DNA of 64,000 nucleotides from Clostridiales bacterium (GTDB taxonomy: Bacteria; Bacillota; Clostridia; Saccharofermentanales; DTU023). This document shows, one piece after another, positions 9,892-19,210 of this stretch. Location of the stretch: contig JAQYCV010000039.1 of the NCBI GenBank assembly GCA_028724525.1, forward strand, positions 1 through 64,000, written 5' to 3'. The translations under genes and the position numbers were made by a program. The first letter of the stretch is position 1. Every line of letters begins with the position of its first letter. The notes beneath the pieces were generated by a model. That model made no database searches. It had not been told where the DNA came from and was given only the letters and a program-made list of their open reading frames with translations.

Positions 9892-11289
9892 ATGCAAAGC
9901 TCTACGCTTATACGCCATATTTTTGCTGACCCGGAGGCATTCCTGGGCCAAGAACTGCAAATCTCTGGTTGGATACGGTCCCTTAGAGACCAAAAGAATT
10001 TTGCCTTTATCCATCTCAACGATGGGACTTGCTTCCAAAATCTGCAGGTGGTGTTGGAACGTGAGCATTTTGCAAATTATGAAGAGCTCTGTAAGCTCGG
10101 TTTGGGTTCTGCCGTAATTATCCGAGGAGATTTGGTCTCTACACCTGGTGCCCAGCAGGCTTTTGAATTAAAAGCTAAAGCTCTTGAAGTCGAGGGCACA
10201 TCTCCCTCTGATTACCCCCTCCAGCCTAAGCGACATAGCCCAGAATTTTTACGGACAATTGCTCACCTAAGACCTCGGACCAATCTCTTTTCTGCCGTTT
10301 TTCGTGTGCGCTCAGAAGCGGCCTATGCCATTCATCAATTTTTCCATGACCGCGATTTTGTATATGTCCATACCCCCATTATTACGGCTTCTGATGCCGA
10401 AGGGGCAGGAGAGATGTTCAGCCTTACTACTTTGGATCTACAAAATCTTCCCCTCACAGATCAGGGTAAGATTGACTATGGCCAAGACTTTTTCGGTAAG
10501 GCTAGTAAATTAACCGTCTCCGGCCAGATGGAAGGTGAGTGCTATGCCCAGGCCTTCCGCAATATCTATACCTTTGGACCTACCTTTCGGGCCGAGCATT
10601 CCAATACACCCCGCCACGCTGCTGAGTTTTGGATGATGGAGCCTGAAATTGCTTTCGCTGACCTTGCAGATGTCATGGATCTTGCAGAAGATATGCTCAA
10701 GTTTGTGATATCCCAAGTTTTAACCCGTTGCCCAGGCGAAATAGATTTTTTTAATAAGTTTGTTCAGCCTGGTATTAAGGCCCGCTTGGAGAAGCTTGTC
10801 AATTCAGAGTTTCGCCGCATGACTTATACAGAGGCTATTGATCTCTTGCAGAAGTCTGGTAAGCAATTCCAATATCCTGTGGAATGGGGGGTAGATCTCC
10901 AAACTGAGCATGAACGTTACCTGACAGAAGAAGTGGTCCAAGGCCCCGTCTTTGTTACGGATTATCCCAAGGACATTAAAGCCTTTTATATGAAGGCCAA
11001 TCCCGATGGCAAAACGGTTGCCGCGACTGATTGCCTGGTTCCTGGCATCGGGGAAATTATTGGGGGCAGCCAGAGAGAGGACGACCTGGAGAAACTTACG
11101 GCCCGCATGCAGGAAATGGGCATGAAAATGGAAGACTATTGGTGGTATCTGGAGCTACGCAAGTATGGCTCAACCCGGCATGGTGGCTTTGGCTTAGGCT
11201 TCGAGCGCTTGATCATGTACCTGACTGGGGTTTCCAATATTCGAGATGTTCTGCCTTTCCCGCGCACGGTGAGCAACTTAGATTTTTAG
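9892..11289 (+). CDS. asnS: asparagine--tRNA ligase
   Basis: Class II aaRS; OB-fold [56 protein letters not shown]; start ATG 9892 within ORF 9862-11289. Confidence 0.94.
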   Translation: MQSSTLIRHIFADPEAFLGQELQISGWIRSLRDQKNFAFIHLNDGTCFQNLQVVLEREHFANYEELCKLGLGSAVIIRGDLVSTPGAQQAFELKAKALEVEGTSPSDYPLQPKRHSPEFLRTIAHLRPRTNLFSAVFRVRSEAAYAIHQFFHDRDFVYVHTPIITASDAEGAGEMFSLTTLDLQNLPLTDQGKIDYGQDFFGKASKLTVSGQMEGECYAQAFRNIYTFGPTFRAEHSNTPRHAAEFWMMEPEIAFADLADVMDLAEDMLKFVISQVLTRCPGEIDFFNKFVQPGIKARLEKLVNSEFRRMTYTEAIDLLQKSGKQFQYPVEWGVDLQTEHERYLTEEVVQGPVFVTDYPKDIKAFYMKANPDGKTVAATDCLVPGIGEIIGGSQREDDLEKLTARMQEMGMKMEDYWWYLELRKYGSTRHGGFGLGFERLIMYLTGVSNIRDVLPFPRTVSNLDF

Positions 11290-11312
11290 ATCTAAGCTAA
11301 TAAGCGTATATT

Positions 11313-11340
11313 TCCGGGGCATCAGGCCCCGGATCTTTTT
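11313..11340 (+). terminator. Rho-independent terminator after asnS
   Basis: TCCGGGGC-atcag-GCCCCGGA-TCTTTTT. Confidence 0.9.
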
Positions 11341-11403
11341 AAATCAGGCTTGTTGTTTAAGATGTTTGACTTGTTTGCTTGAGCCTAAGCGAAAGGAGTC
11401 AAC

Positions 11404-12102
11404 ATGACTACAGATTATTTACTTATGCAAGACCTGCCTCTAGCTGATCGCCCTTACGAAAAATTGGCCAGTAGAGGGGCGGCCTCTCTTACTGAGGCCG
11501 AACTCTTATCCATTATTATCTGTTCAGGACGTCAAGGGCAAACTGCCCTGAGTCTGGCTCAGACCATGCTCTCTGTCCATCATAGCTTGTCCCAGTTAGC
11601 TCGCCTGAGTCTGGAGGAGTTACAGGCTTTTACAGGCATTGGCCTTACTAAGGCCGTACGGATCAAAGCCGCTATCGAGCTTGGTCTCAGATCCCACTAC
11701 CAGCTACCTCAAGAGGCCAATCCGGCAATTGCTAGTTCTCAAACTGCTATTGGCCTGCTTGAAAAAGATATGCTGGGCCTGGAGCGGGAAGAAATTCATA
11801 TGCTCATGCTCAACAATCAAGGCCGGTTGATTCGAAAGGAGTTTCTTGCAGCGGGAGGCTTGAATTCTGCTAGTGTCTTTCCTCGAGATATATTCCGTCA
11901 AGCATTAAAGTCCAATGCAGCCGGCATTATTCTATGCCATAACCACCCTTCTGGATCCAGCCAACCCAGCCCAGAAGATATTGCCATGACTGCCAAATTA
12001 GATGCCATGGGCCGTGAATTAGGGGTCAAGCTTCTAGACCATATCATTGTGGCTCGGGAGGGTTCAGTTTCTCTTAAAGCTCTGGGCTATCTAGGGGAGT
12101 GA
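11404..12102 (+). CDS. radC: DNA repair protein RadC (JAB/MPN domain)
   Basis: CHNHPSGSSQPSPEDIAMT motif. Confidence 0.92.
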   Translation: MTTDYLLMQDLPLADRPYEKLASRGAASLTEAELLSIIICSGRQGQTALSLAQTMLSVHHSLSQLARLSLEELQAFTGIGLTKAVRIKAAIELGLRSHYQLPQEANPAIASSQTAIGLLEKDMLGLEREEIHMLMLNNQGRLIRKEFLAAGGLNSASVFPRDIFRQALKSNAAGIILCHNHPSGSSQPSPEDIAMTAKLDAMGRELGVKLLDHIIVAREGSVSLKALGYLGE

Positions 12103-12179
12103 GTGCTATGCGAACTAGGGCTAGATCTTAGCTGAAAAAGGCGCAAGAGGGCTAATGTGGTAAAATAATACATCAGCTT

Positions 12180-13097
12180 GTGAAAGGCGGTAGAGGCGTG
12201 TCCAAACACCAAAAAAATCGGATTTTAGCCGTAATTTTGCTTATGCTGGCCGTAGCTAGCATCATGCTTTTTTCTATTCTGCCAGACCAGCCTTCCAGCA
12301 ACTTAACCAGTCCTCTTTCTATTATCTTAAGGCCCTTTGAGTGGGCTTTTGGCGGCATAAGCGATACGATCCAAAATCATTTTGCTAGCACCCGCCTCAA
12401 CAGGGAATTACAAGGTGAAAATACCCGCTTACGTGCTGAAAACCTGGACTTGCGTTTACAGATTAAAGACAACGAACAGGCGGCCCGAGCTTACGAGGGC
12501 CTTAAACAAGCCTTTGGCTTAAAAGATCGTTTCCCTCAGCGAAAGTTTTTGGCAGCCAATATTTTGCAGGCCCCCCTGGATTCCAACTATTGCTATTTTC
12601 GCCTAGATGCAGGGAGGGCAGATGGGATTGACTTTAACGAGACTGCAGCTTATGCCGTAGTAGACGAAAACGCTTCGCTTCTTGGTTCTATCATTTCTTC
12701 TGATGCCGTGAGCTCTAAGCTCATGCCCATTTTCCACGAGGGCTTTTCTTGTAGTGTGATTAGTGAACGTGATCCAGGGCGGAGTTTTATTCTAACTGGA
12801 CAAGGTTATTTTGCTGACCACCAAGTCCTCAAGGCAGAAAATATACCAGAAGATCTGGACCTTGTTGTAGGGGATAAAATTTATAGCTCGGGCAGAGGCG
12901 GAATTTTCCCCGAGCGATTGCTGTGTGGCAGGGTCAAGACCCTAGGACCGGTTAACAGTATGGGGCAGCGTACAGCCGAGATTGAGCCAGCTTCTGGCCT
13001 TGAAGGTAAGGAGGTCCTTTTTGTTCTCCTGCCCCAGGGTAATAAGTCGCTAGTCCAGGATTCTGATAAGACTTTGGTAAGCCCTCATGAACCATAA
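12180..13097 (+). CDS. mreC: rod shape-determining protein MreC (GTG start; alternative GTG at 12198)
   Basis: N-terminal TM, coiled coil and MreC beta domain; followed by mreD and pbp2. Confidence 0.87.
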   Translation: MKGGRGVSKHQKNRILAVILLMLAVASIMLFSILPDQPSSNLTSPLSIILRPFEWAFGGISDTIQNHFASTRLNRELQGENTRLRAENLDLRLQIKDNEQAARAYEGLKQAFGLKDRFPQRKFLAANILQAPLDSNYCYFRLDAGRADGIDFNETAAYAVVDENASLLGSIISSDAVSSKLMPIFHEGFSCSVISERDPGRSFILTGQGYFADHQVLKAENIPEDLDLVVGDKIYSSGRGGIFPERLLCGRVKTLGPVNSMGQRTAEIEPASGLEGKEVLFVLLPQGNKSLVQDSDKTLVSPHEP

Positions 13098-13662
13098 ATT
13101 GCTTAAAAAAATTCTCATCTGGATTTTTGTTTTGTCCCTAACCCTTTGTGCTATGTCGATCTGGTCCAGACTTGGAGATAGAGCCCACTGGTGGCCTGAC
13201 CTCATTCTAGTCTTGGCGGCTTTTACCAGTTACTACTTTTCTGACCGGCAGGCTAGAATTATCTTAGTCTTATTGGGCTTTTTCAAGGATATGCTTTTTG
13301 GCAGTGTCTTGGGCCCAACGGCTTTTGTCGCCATTGTTATGCATTGGATGAGCTCTCTGGCCTTAGATTTTGAGGACCGTAGATCCTGGTATCGGGGCTT
13401 GCTATTTACCGCCGGCTGGATTTTTCTAGCCCAGGCTCTCCAAATCGGGCTTTTTAGGCTCTTACCAGGCACAAGCAGGATAGACTCAGCTTTTAGCACG
13501 CAAGTTATAGGCCTCTTGAGCCTTTACTTGCGAACTCTATTGCCCAGCCTTTTGGCTAGCCTAGCCTATTTGGGACTTTTCACCTGGCTCTATCCTGATT
13601 TTAAACAGATAGATCTGGACGATGGCTTAGAAATCGCTGATAGCCCCAGCCGCCTGCTTTAG
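13087..13662 (+). CDS. mreD: rod shape-determining protein MreD
   Basis: Small multi-TM protein between mreC and PBP2. Confidence 0.8.
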   Translation: MNHKLLKKILIWIFVLSLTLCAMSIWSRLGDRAHWWPDLILVLAAFTSYYFSDRQARIILVLLGFFKDMLFGSVLGPTAFVAIVMHWMSSLALDFEDRRSWYRGLLFTAGWIFLAQALQIGLFRLLPGTSRIDSAFSTQVIGLLSLYLRTLLPSLLASLAYLGLFTWLYPDFKQIDLDDGLEIADSPSRLL

Positions 13663-13686
13663 GAAAGGACCTTCACCAAGAAAATC

Positions 13687-16038
13687 ATGAGACAAGTAGA
13701 CGATAACCTATTTAATTCGGCCAATAGACAGACGGGCTTTAAACTGAATCGTTATGCTGCCGTTACCGTGGTCGTTATCATAGCCTTGCTGGCCATTTTA
13801 CTTAAAACAACTATCTTGCAGTTTAGAGGTTTAGATTGGGATCCTGTAAATCTAACCCAGGGCCAGGGCGGGAAGATGACCGTTAAAGCGCCACGCGGGG
13901 ATATTGTGGACCGGTCTGGGCGTGTTTTAGCCTACTCACAAAGTCGTGATGACCTCTATTTAGCCTACGCTGGTTTAGATAGTCAAGATTTAAATCGGCG
14001 TATCTTAGATTTGGTCAGGCTCCTGGCGGATTATGGCTTGGAGCCTGTTAGTAAACTTACAGACTATCTGGATTTATCCAGTGAATCTAAACAACAGATT
14101 GAAGATCCTGACTCTGAGGAAAATCTTAGCTTTGTTTTTAAAAAAGATTTAGATCAGATTGCCAAGTGGCAGCAAAATAAAAATCTTTTTAATCTTTCAC
14201 CGGTAACTGCCTCAGTTCCCGAAAGAGCCAAGGTCAAGCTGAATCCGCAAGACTTCTATAACTATCTTCTTTATACAGCCTTTGCCATTGAAGATCCTCA
14301 GGCGGGCGGTAATCTTTATTACAGCCCAGGGGAAGCCTGGCAAATTATGAAGGTCCGCTATCAGATCTTTGAAAATAACTGGACCTTCCAGCAAGGTGAA
14401 CCTGTTTTACTGGCAGAAGATATCCCCGCCAGCCTACAGGCGATTTTACAAGAACAAAAGCTGTCTTATCCAGGTGTCCTTGTAAAGCGAGAATTTAGCC
14501 GACAGTACACGGACGACAGCCGATATTTTTCTCATATTTTAGGTTATGTTGGTAAAATATCTGCGCCTGAATATGACCAGCTTAAGAGTCAGGGCTATAG
14601 TATTAACGACTATACAGGCAAAGCGGGCGTTGAGTATACTGCCGAGCCCTATTTGCAGGGTAAAACGGGATCCCTGGCATATGGCACCTGGTTCCGAGAT
14701 CAAGATGATTTTGTTTACCGTGAAGGGGAGGGCACAGTTGATGCCCAACCGGGTGCTAGAGTTTCTCTTTGCCAGGACCTCAAGGTCCAGAAAACTCTCT
14801 ATGCCTCACTATACGATACCATCATGTCTGTACGCGAAAAAAAACTGGGCAAGGGTGACTCAGCAGCGGCGGTCATGCTTAATGTCAAGACGGGACAGAT
14901 CCTTGCCATGGGCTCAATTCCTTCCTTTCAGCCGAGCGACTTTATTGCTCCCCCCGAAGATAAAGAAGCCTATGAGCGGGCTATCCGGGACCTACAGGAT
15001 ACGGAGCATAAGCCCATTCAGAATCGCTGCATCAGTGAGATTTATGCGCCTGCCTCTACTTTTAAACCAATCACCGGGCAAACAGGCATTTTAACCGGAG
15101 TCATTGATCGCAATCATAATTCATATGAGTGTAAGGGCAAGGAAACCATAGGCTACAAGAATTGGGTCTGCTATGGTGAGCCTATTCATGGCCACGGGAT
15201 GATTACGCTTTCAGAAGGCTTGGGTTATTCCTGCAACCTCTATTTCTTTAAATTGGGATTAGATATAGGTATTGATGCCTTGAGTGCCCATTGTAAAGAG
15301 CTGGGCCTGGGCGAGTACAGTAATATTGACCTGCCTGGCGAAGCTAAGGGCATCAGACCAAGTCCTGAATTAAAAGCCCAAACGAGGATGACTCCAGGCG
15401 ATCAAGAGTGGTATCCCGCCGACACTTGCCAAACGGCAATTGGACAATTTGACCATGCCTATACGATGGTTCAGTTGGTGAGAGCAATTGCTGGAGCGGT
15501 ATCTAACGAATTAGTAACCCCCCATGTGATCAAAGACATTCAAGATGTGCAAGGACAGCTGATCCGACCTGAGCAAATCAGTAGACGAAATTTAGCGATG
15601 CCCCAAGAAGCGATTGATCTAGTTAAAGAGGGGATGGGTGAACTGAAATACTACACAACTTTCAATGTCACCAACCATAACTTCATCGACTATCCTATCA
15701 ACGTGGGCGCTAAAACGGGTACGGCGGAAGTTGGCTTTGAACTGGCGGATATCAACGCGGTTTTTGTATGCTTTGCGCCCCTGGAAGATCCTGAGGTGGC
15801 TATCGCTTGTATTGTGGAAAACGGCGGTAAAGGTGATGTGTCCTCTAACATTGCCCGAGACCTCTTGGATGCTTATTATGGTTTTGAGCCTCGACCTGAA
15901 TTGCTAGCCCGTCTCAAGGAGATGGATGCTGATCCCGAAGAGTTCTTTCTCATGCATGAGCGTGAAAATTGGCATAAAGAACAAGAGGCAGAGGCTGAAG
16001 CAGATCATAATTCAGAAAATAGAGAGCCTCAGTCATAA
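13687..16038 (+). CDS. mrdA: penicillin-binding protein 2 (class B PBP, elongasome transpeptidase)
   Basis: Transpeptidase motifs STFK, SCN, KTGTAE; position after mreCD. Confidence 0.9.
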   Translation: MRQVDDNLFNSANRQTGFKLNRYAAVTVVVIIALLAILLKTTILQFRGLDWDPVNLTQGQGGKMTVKAPRGDIVDRSGRVLAYSQSRDDLYLAYAGLDSQDLNRRILDLVRLLADYGLEPVSKLTDYLDLSSESKQQIEDPDSEENLSFVFKKDLDQIAKWQQNKNLFNLSPVTASVPERAKVKLNPQDFYNYLLYTAFAIEDPQAGGNLYYSPGEAWQIMKVRYQIFENNWTFQQGEPVLLAEDIPASLQAILQEQKLSYPGVLVKREFSRQYTDDSRYFSHILGYVGKISAPEYDQLKSQGYSINDYTGKAGVEYTAEPYLQGKTGSLAYGTWFRDQDDFVYREGEGTVDAQPGARVSLCQDLKVQKTLYASLYDTIMSVREKKLGKGDSAAAVMLNVKTGQILAMGSIPSFQPSDFIAPPEDKEAYERAIRDLQDTEHKPIQNRCISEIYAPASTFKPITGQTGILTGVIDRNHNSYECKGKETIGYKNWVCYGEPIHGHGMITLSEGLGYSCNLYFFKLGLDIGIDALSAHCKELGLGEYSNIDLPGEAKGIRPSPELKAQTRMTPGDQEWYPADTCQTAIGQFDHAYTMVQLVRAIAGAVSNELVTPHVIKDIQDVQGQLIRPEQISRRNLAMPQEAIDLVKEGMGELKYYTTFNVTNHNFIDYPINVGAKTGTAEVGFELADINAVFVCFAPLEDPEVAIACIVENGGKGDVSSNIARDLLDAYYGFEPRPELLARLKEMDADPEEFFLMHERENWHKEQEAEAEADHNSENREPQS

Positions 16039-16053
16039 CCTTGTGCAAAGTGC

Positions 16054-16083
16054 TTGCAAACAACTGCGCTCCTGCGCTATAAT
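16054..16083 (+). promoter_or_regulatory. putative promoter TTGCAA-18-TATAAT for the mgsA-like gene
   Basis: TTGCAA 16054-16059; TATAAT 16078-16083. Confidence 0.6.
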
Positions 16084-16101
16084 TCGACATAATGCTGAAG
16101 A

Positions 16102-16132
16102 CGTAAGCGCGTATCTCGAGCCGCGGCTTACG
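16102..16132 (+). other. 5'-leader hairpin upstream of mgsA-like gene
   Basis: CGTAAGC(GCG)...(CGC)G-GCTTACG imperfect stem between promoter and RBS. Confidence 0.5.
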
Positions 16133-16158
16133 AGAAAATTGAGAATTGAGGAAAATTT

Positions 16159-16548
16159 ATGAAAATAGTGCTCATGGCTGATATGCGTAAATATGATTTG
16201 CTAATCAATTTCTGTATTGCTTACAAACAAATTCTCCAAAGGCAAAACTTATACTCTATGTTTAATACGTCACACCTGATTAGTGAGGCGACTAAGCTAG
16301 AGATTAATACCATGACCACATACAGCGAAACTAATATTGAGCAATTAGCCGCCCGTGTTAACTATAATGAAATTGATGCCATTATTTATTTGAGAGATCA
16401 GGATGCCCCGAACTATTCCCTACCCAATACCTTGCTCCGGGCCTGTGATAAGCAGAATGTCCCCTATGCGACCAACCTAGCTATGGCTGAACTTTTGATT
16501 CTTGCCATTGATCGGGGTGACTTAGACTGGAGAGAGCTTGTTAAATAA
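16159..16548 (+). CDS. methylglyoxal synthase-like (MGS-fold) protein lacking canonical catalytic motifs
   Basis: Overall MgsA-like sequence (NFCIAYKQIL...LISEATKLEI...LAARVNYNEIDAIIYLRD...ATNLAMAELLILAIDRGDLDWRELVK), but canonical AHDxKK, GTTG, GGDQQ and PHEPD motifs are absent. Confidence 0.8.
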   Translation: MKIVLMADMRKYDLLINFCIAYKQILQRQNLYSMFNTSHLISEATKLEINTMTTYSETNIEQLAARVNYNEIDAIIYLRDQDAPNYSLPNTLLRACDKQNVPYATNLAMAELLILAIDRGDLDWRELVK

Positions 16549-17204
16549 TGTCCTGTTTAGCTGATTTATTGACCATTTACCCGGAATCCTGGAAGCACAG
16601 CAACACTTATTACCTCGATTTAGCGGGGGGTATTCTCATTGATCCTGGCCTCGACAAGACTCCAGATTTCAACCGACCCGTAGCCAAAATCTTTGCAACC
16701 CATGGCCATTATGACCACTTGCGTGCCATAGAGGCTTGGTTAGCAGATGGTGCTGAGTTTTATTACCCGGAGGGAGACCTCATTTTGCTGGACGATATTG
16801 AGGCAAATGCTTCAAAGCTCTTTGCGGATAAACGGACTTTCCCCCAGCCAGACCATCTCTTAAAGGACTTAGACCAGGTTGACCTAGGGCAAGGCTATAC
16901 AATTACTTGCTACCACACGCCAGGCCATACCCCAGGTTCTAGTTGCCTTCTCTTATCACATCACGATGTCCAGGGACTAACTCAGGCGCTTTGTTTATTT
17001 TCGGGAGATACTATCTTTTCTAATTCAATTGGACGTACAGACTTGCTGGCCGGCGATCCCCAAGCGATGGATCAGTCACTGAACCGACTCAAAGAGCTTT
17101 TAGCAACTTGGCCCGCAGACCTCCCCATTCTTTCTGGTCATGGACCTGCTACGTCTAGGGCTGACCTCTTGAGCAAGAACCCTTATTTCCGCTCCTTGGC
17201 ATAA
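16548..17204 (+). CDS. MBL-fold metallohydrolase (glyoxalase II-like)
   Basis: THGHYDH metal motif, HTPGHTPGSSCLLL, FSGDTIFSNSIGRTDL. Confidence 0.88.
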   Translation: MSCLADLLTIYPESWKHSNTYYLDLAGGILIDPGLDKTPDFNRPVAKIFATHGHYDHLRAIEAWLADGAEFYYPEGDLILLDDIEANASKLFADKRTFPQPDHLLKDLDQVDLGQGYTITCYHTPGHTPGSSCLLLSHHDVQGLTQALCLFSGDTIFSNSIGRTDLLAGDPQAMDQSLNRLKELLATWPADLPILSGHGPATSRADLLSKNPYFRSLA

Positions 17205-17262
17205 TTTATCAAACTTTGTCGGGCCCTGTGGGCTTTTGTCGAAAACTTTTCGCTCATTTCGT

Positions 17263-17307
17263 CCTCCTAGCTGTGATAATGACTTTAGTCAGATTTTGGC
17301 TAGGAGG
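17263..17307 (+). promoter_or_regulatory. perfect 9-bp inverted repeat able to sequester the Shine-Dalgarno of the following gene
   Basis: CCTCCTAGC (17263-17271) and GCTAGGAGG (17299-17307); ATG at 17314. Confidence 0.5.
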
Positions 17308-17313
17308 TTTTTT

Positions 17314-17760
17314 ATGTCTCAATCCCTTGAAAGCGCAATAGTGCTCAGCCTCTCTCTGGTCTCGAGTTTAGGCATTTTTGCTTATGAAATCCCCTTTATC
17401 CGTGCCGCTCAAGGGGAGGCGAAACAGCTCAAATGCGTTAATGACTATCAGGTGGCTAGTCATGATCTCTATGAAGTCAAAATTGAGCTGAATCCTTTTC
17501 GCCTCAAGCCGGAGACAACGCCTTATGTGTCAGCCAATCCGCAGAAGGCCATAGAGACTCTTAAATTGGCAGAAGACTTAACAAAACTCAAAGACCGGCG
17601 TCGTCGAGAAGATAATCTTCCTCTTGACTTGCCTGCTTTACCGCCCGGCTATGTCTTACCAGACATACCTGCCCTGCCTCCAGCTCCCCAAGTGCCTGCC
17701 TTGCCACCAGCCCAGGCAAACTACAGCATTGGGGCCATCCCCTTGGATCTTCAGCCATAA
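17314..17760 (+). CDS. hypothetical single-TM protein with proline-rich C-terminus (pseudopilin-like N-terminus)
   Basis: ORF 17236-17760; strong RBS AGGAGG before ATG 17314; MSQSLESAIVLSLSLVSSLGIFAYEI; repeated PALPP motifs. Confidence 0.7.
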   Translation: MSQSLESAIVLSLSLVSSLGIFAYEIPFIRAAQGEAKQLKCVNDYQVASHDLYEVKIELNPFRLKPETTPYVSANPQKAIETLKLAEDLTKLKDRRRREDNLPLDLPALPPGYVLPDIPALPPAPQVPALPPAQANYSIGAIPLDLQP

Positions 17761-17761
17761 T

Positions 17762-19210
17762 ATGACTGGCTTAACTAGGGTGAAAATTCGTAAAGTTCAG
17801 GGGTCTATTTCGCTTTTCTTTGCCCTCTTTATCCCAGTCCTCTGTCTTGCCATGCTAGCTGGCCTCGCTTATGTTGAGCGGTGCGCAGCAGAATACGACG
17901 GTGCCCGTTGCCTGAAATCTGCTGGAAAGCTCGCTCTAGCATCCTACACAAGGTCACTTTGGCAAAGCTACGGCTTGTGGGGGCTCAATCCGGCAGATGT
18001 AGATTTAAGTGAGTGTGAGTCCATACTGAAAAACCTGCCTGATCTTGTAGGTAAGGAGGTCTTGATTAGCTATCATAATGATCTTTACCAAGGGAGTCAG
18101 CTTCAAGAGCAAATTAACCGCTATATGAAGCTGCGCGCCCCGGTTTTAATGGGCTCCGACCTCCTGGAACGTATGCGGGTAGCGAGTGCGTCACGCTGTG
18201 ATCTCATCTCGCAGACGGCGCTTGCTACTATCCAGGAGGGACATCGGCAAGTGAGCGCCTATGACCTCTATCAGGAGGGCCAAGGGCAAATGGAGAAATT
18301 GCCGAAGCAGCTACCCCCTGAAGTAAAGTCAAGAGAGCAGGCTAACTTGTCCCAAGATGATCTGGAGGAGGGCTTAGCTGAACTTGGACCTATTCTTCGC
18401 CATTTCTCTCGCTACATGTTGCCAGTATATGAAGCAATGGGTACCCAGGGCGTTAGTGCTGAAACCGCCTTTGATCCCAGTTTTATCGAAAAGCTAGCCA
18501 GTTGCTTAGATAGCTTGCTAGATACGGGTTTGGGGGTCACGACTGAAGCCATGAACCTAGGAGAGTATAGCCAATGGTATTTCCCCGCAGCTGTGAATTT
18601 TGAGCGCCTGCCCGGCGCGATGACCTACTTGTATACCCCCCAAGGCGTGTCTTTGCAGGAGCTCAGCCAAGAACGTCCATTAGAATTGGAACAAATTATC
18701 TCCGGTTTGCCCAATCCGCGTTTGGCGGATAAGTACTGCCAGGCCATGATAAGCGGGATGCGCTTTATCCCTCAATATATAGCCGGCCAACGCAGCCCAA
18801 GCCGTCAGTTACACTATGAGACTTGGGCCAATTTCTTTTCAACGGCATTGAGCGTCATCAGCTTAGGGGAAGTGCAGGTTCCTCCTGAGGTCATGAAGTA
18901 TTTTGTTCAGGCAGCCGACAGCTTGCGCTTGGCAAGGCAAGATTATCAAGACTTGAGGAATGGCTATGGCCTGCCTTTTTGGCCAGTGGAGGCTATGTCT
19001 ACTTATACTTCTGGCCAATATAACATGAAATTTTATTATCGCGACTATTTGCGCTTGCTTGCCTATACTCAACCCGCTCAGCAGTTGGCCAGTAGCCTAT
19101 GCCGGCTCATTCAGCAGCAGGAACCTGGTCCTTTTTATACAAGTCTCCAGGTGAGTCTGGTCATCAATCAAAGGAAACTGGAATACACCTATGCCTATCT
19201 CAACGAATAA
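17762..19210 (+). CDS. DUF5702/TadG-like membrane-anchored protein
   Basis: ORF 17624-19210; likely ATG 17762; KVQGSISLFFALFIPVLCLAMLAGLAYVERCAAEYDGARCLKSAGKLALASY... resembles the clostridial TadE/G-associated DUF5702 N-terminus. Confidence 0.65.
   Translation: MTGLTRVKIRKVQGSISLFFALFIPVLCLAMLAGLAYVERCAAEYDGARCLKSAGKLALASYTRSLWQSYGLWGLNPADVDLSECESILKNLPDLVGKEVLISYHNDLYQGSQLQEQINRYMKLRAPVLMGSDLLERMRVASASRCDLISQTALATIQEGHRQVSAYDLYQEGQGQMEKLPKQLPPEVKSREQANLSQDDLEEGLAELGPILRHFSRYMLPVYEAMGTQGVSAETAFDPSFIEKLASCLDSLLDTGLGVTTEAMNLGEYSQWYFPAAVNFERLPGAMTYLYTPQGVSLQELSQERPLELEQIISGLPNPRLADKYCQAMISGMRFIPQYIAGQRSPSRQLHYETWANFFSTALSVISLGEVQVPPEVMKYFVQAADSLRLARQDYQDLRNGYGLPFWPVEAMSTYTSGQYNMKFYYRDYLRLLAYTQPAQQLASSLCRLIQQQEPGPFYTSLQVSLVINQRKLEYTYAYLNE

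Noticed and set aside
14546-15094. 182-aa alternative-frame ORF inside PBP2
   Set aside because: Fully nested in the well-supported mrdA frame; basic, Ser-rich composition typical of an out-of-frame translation.
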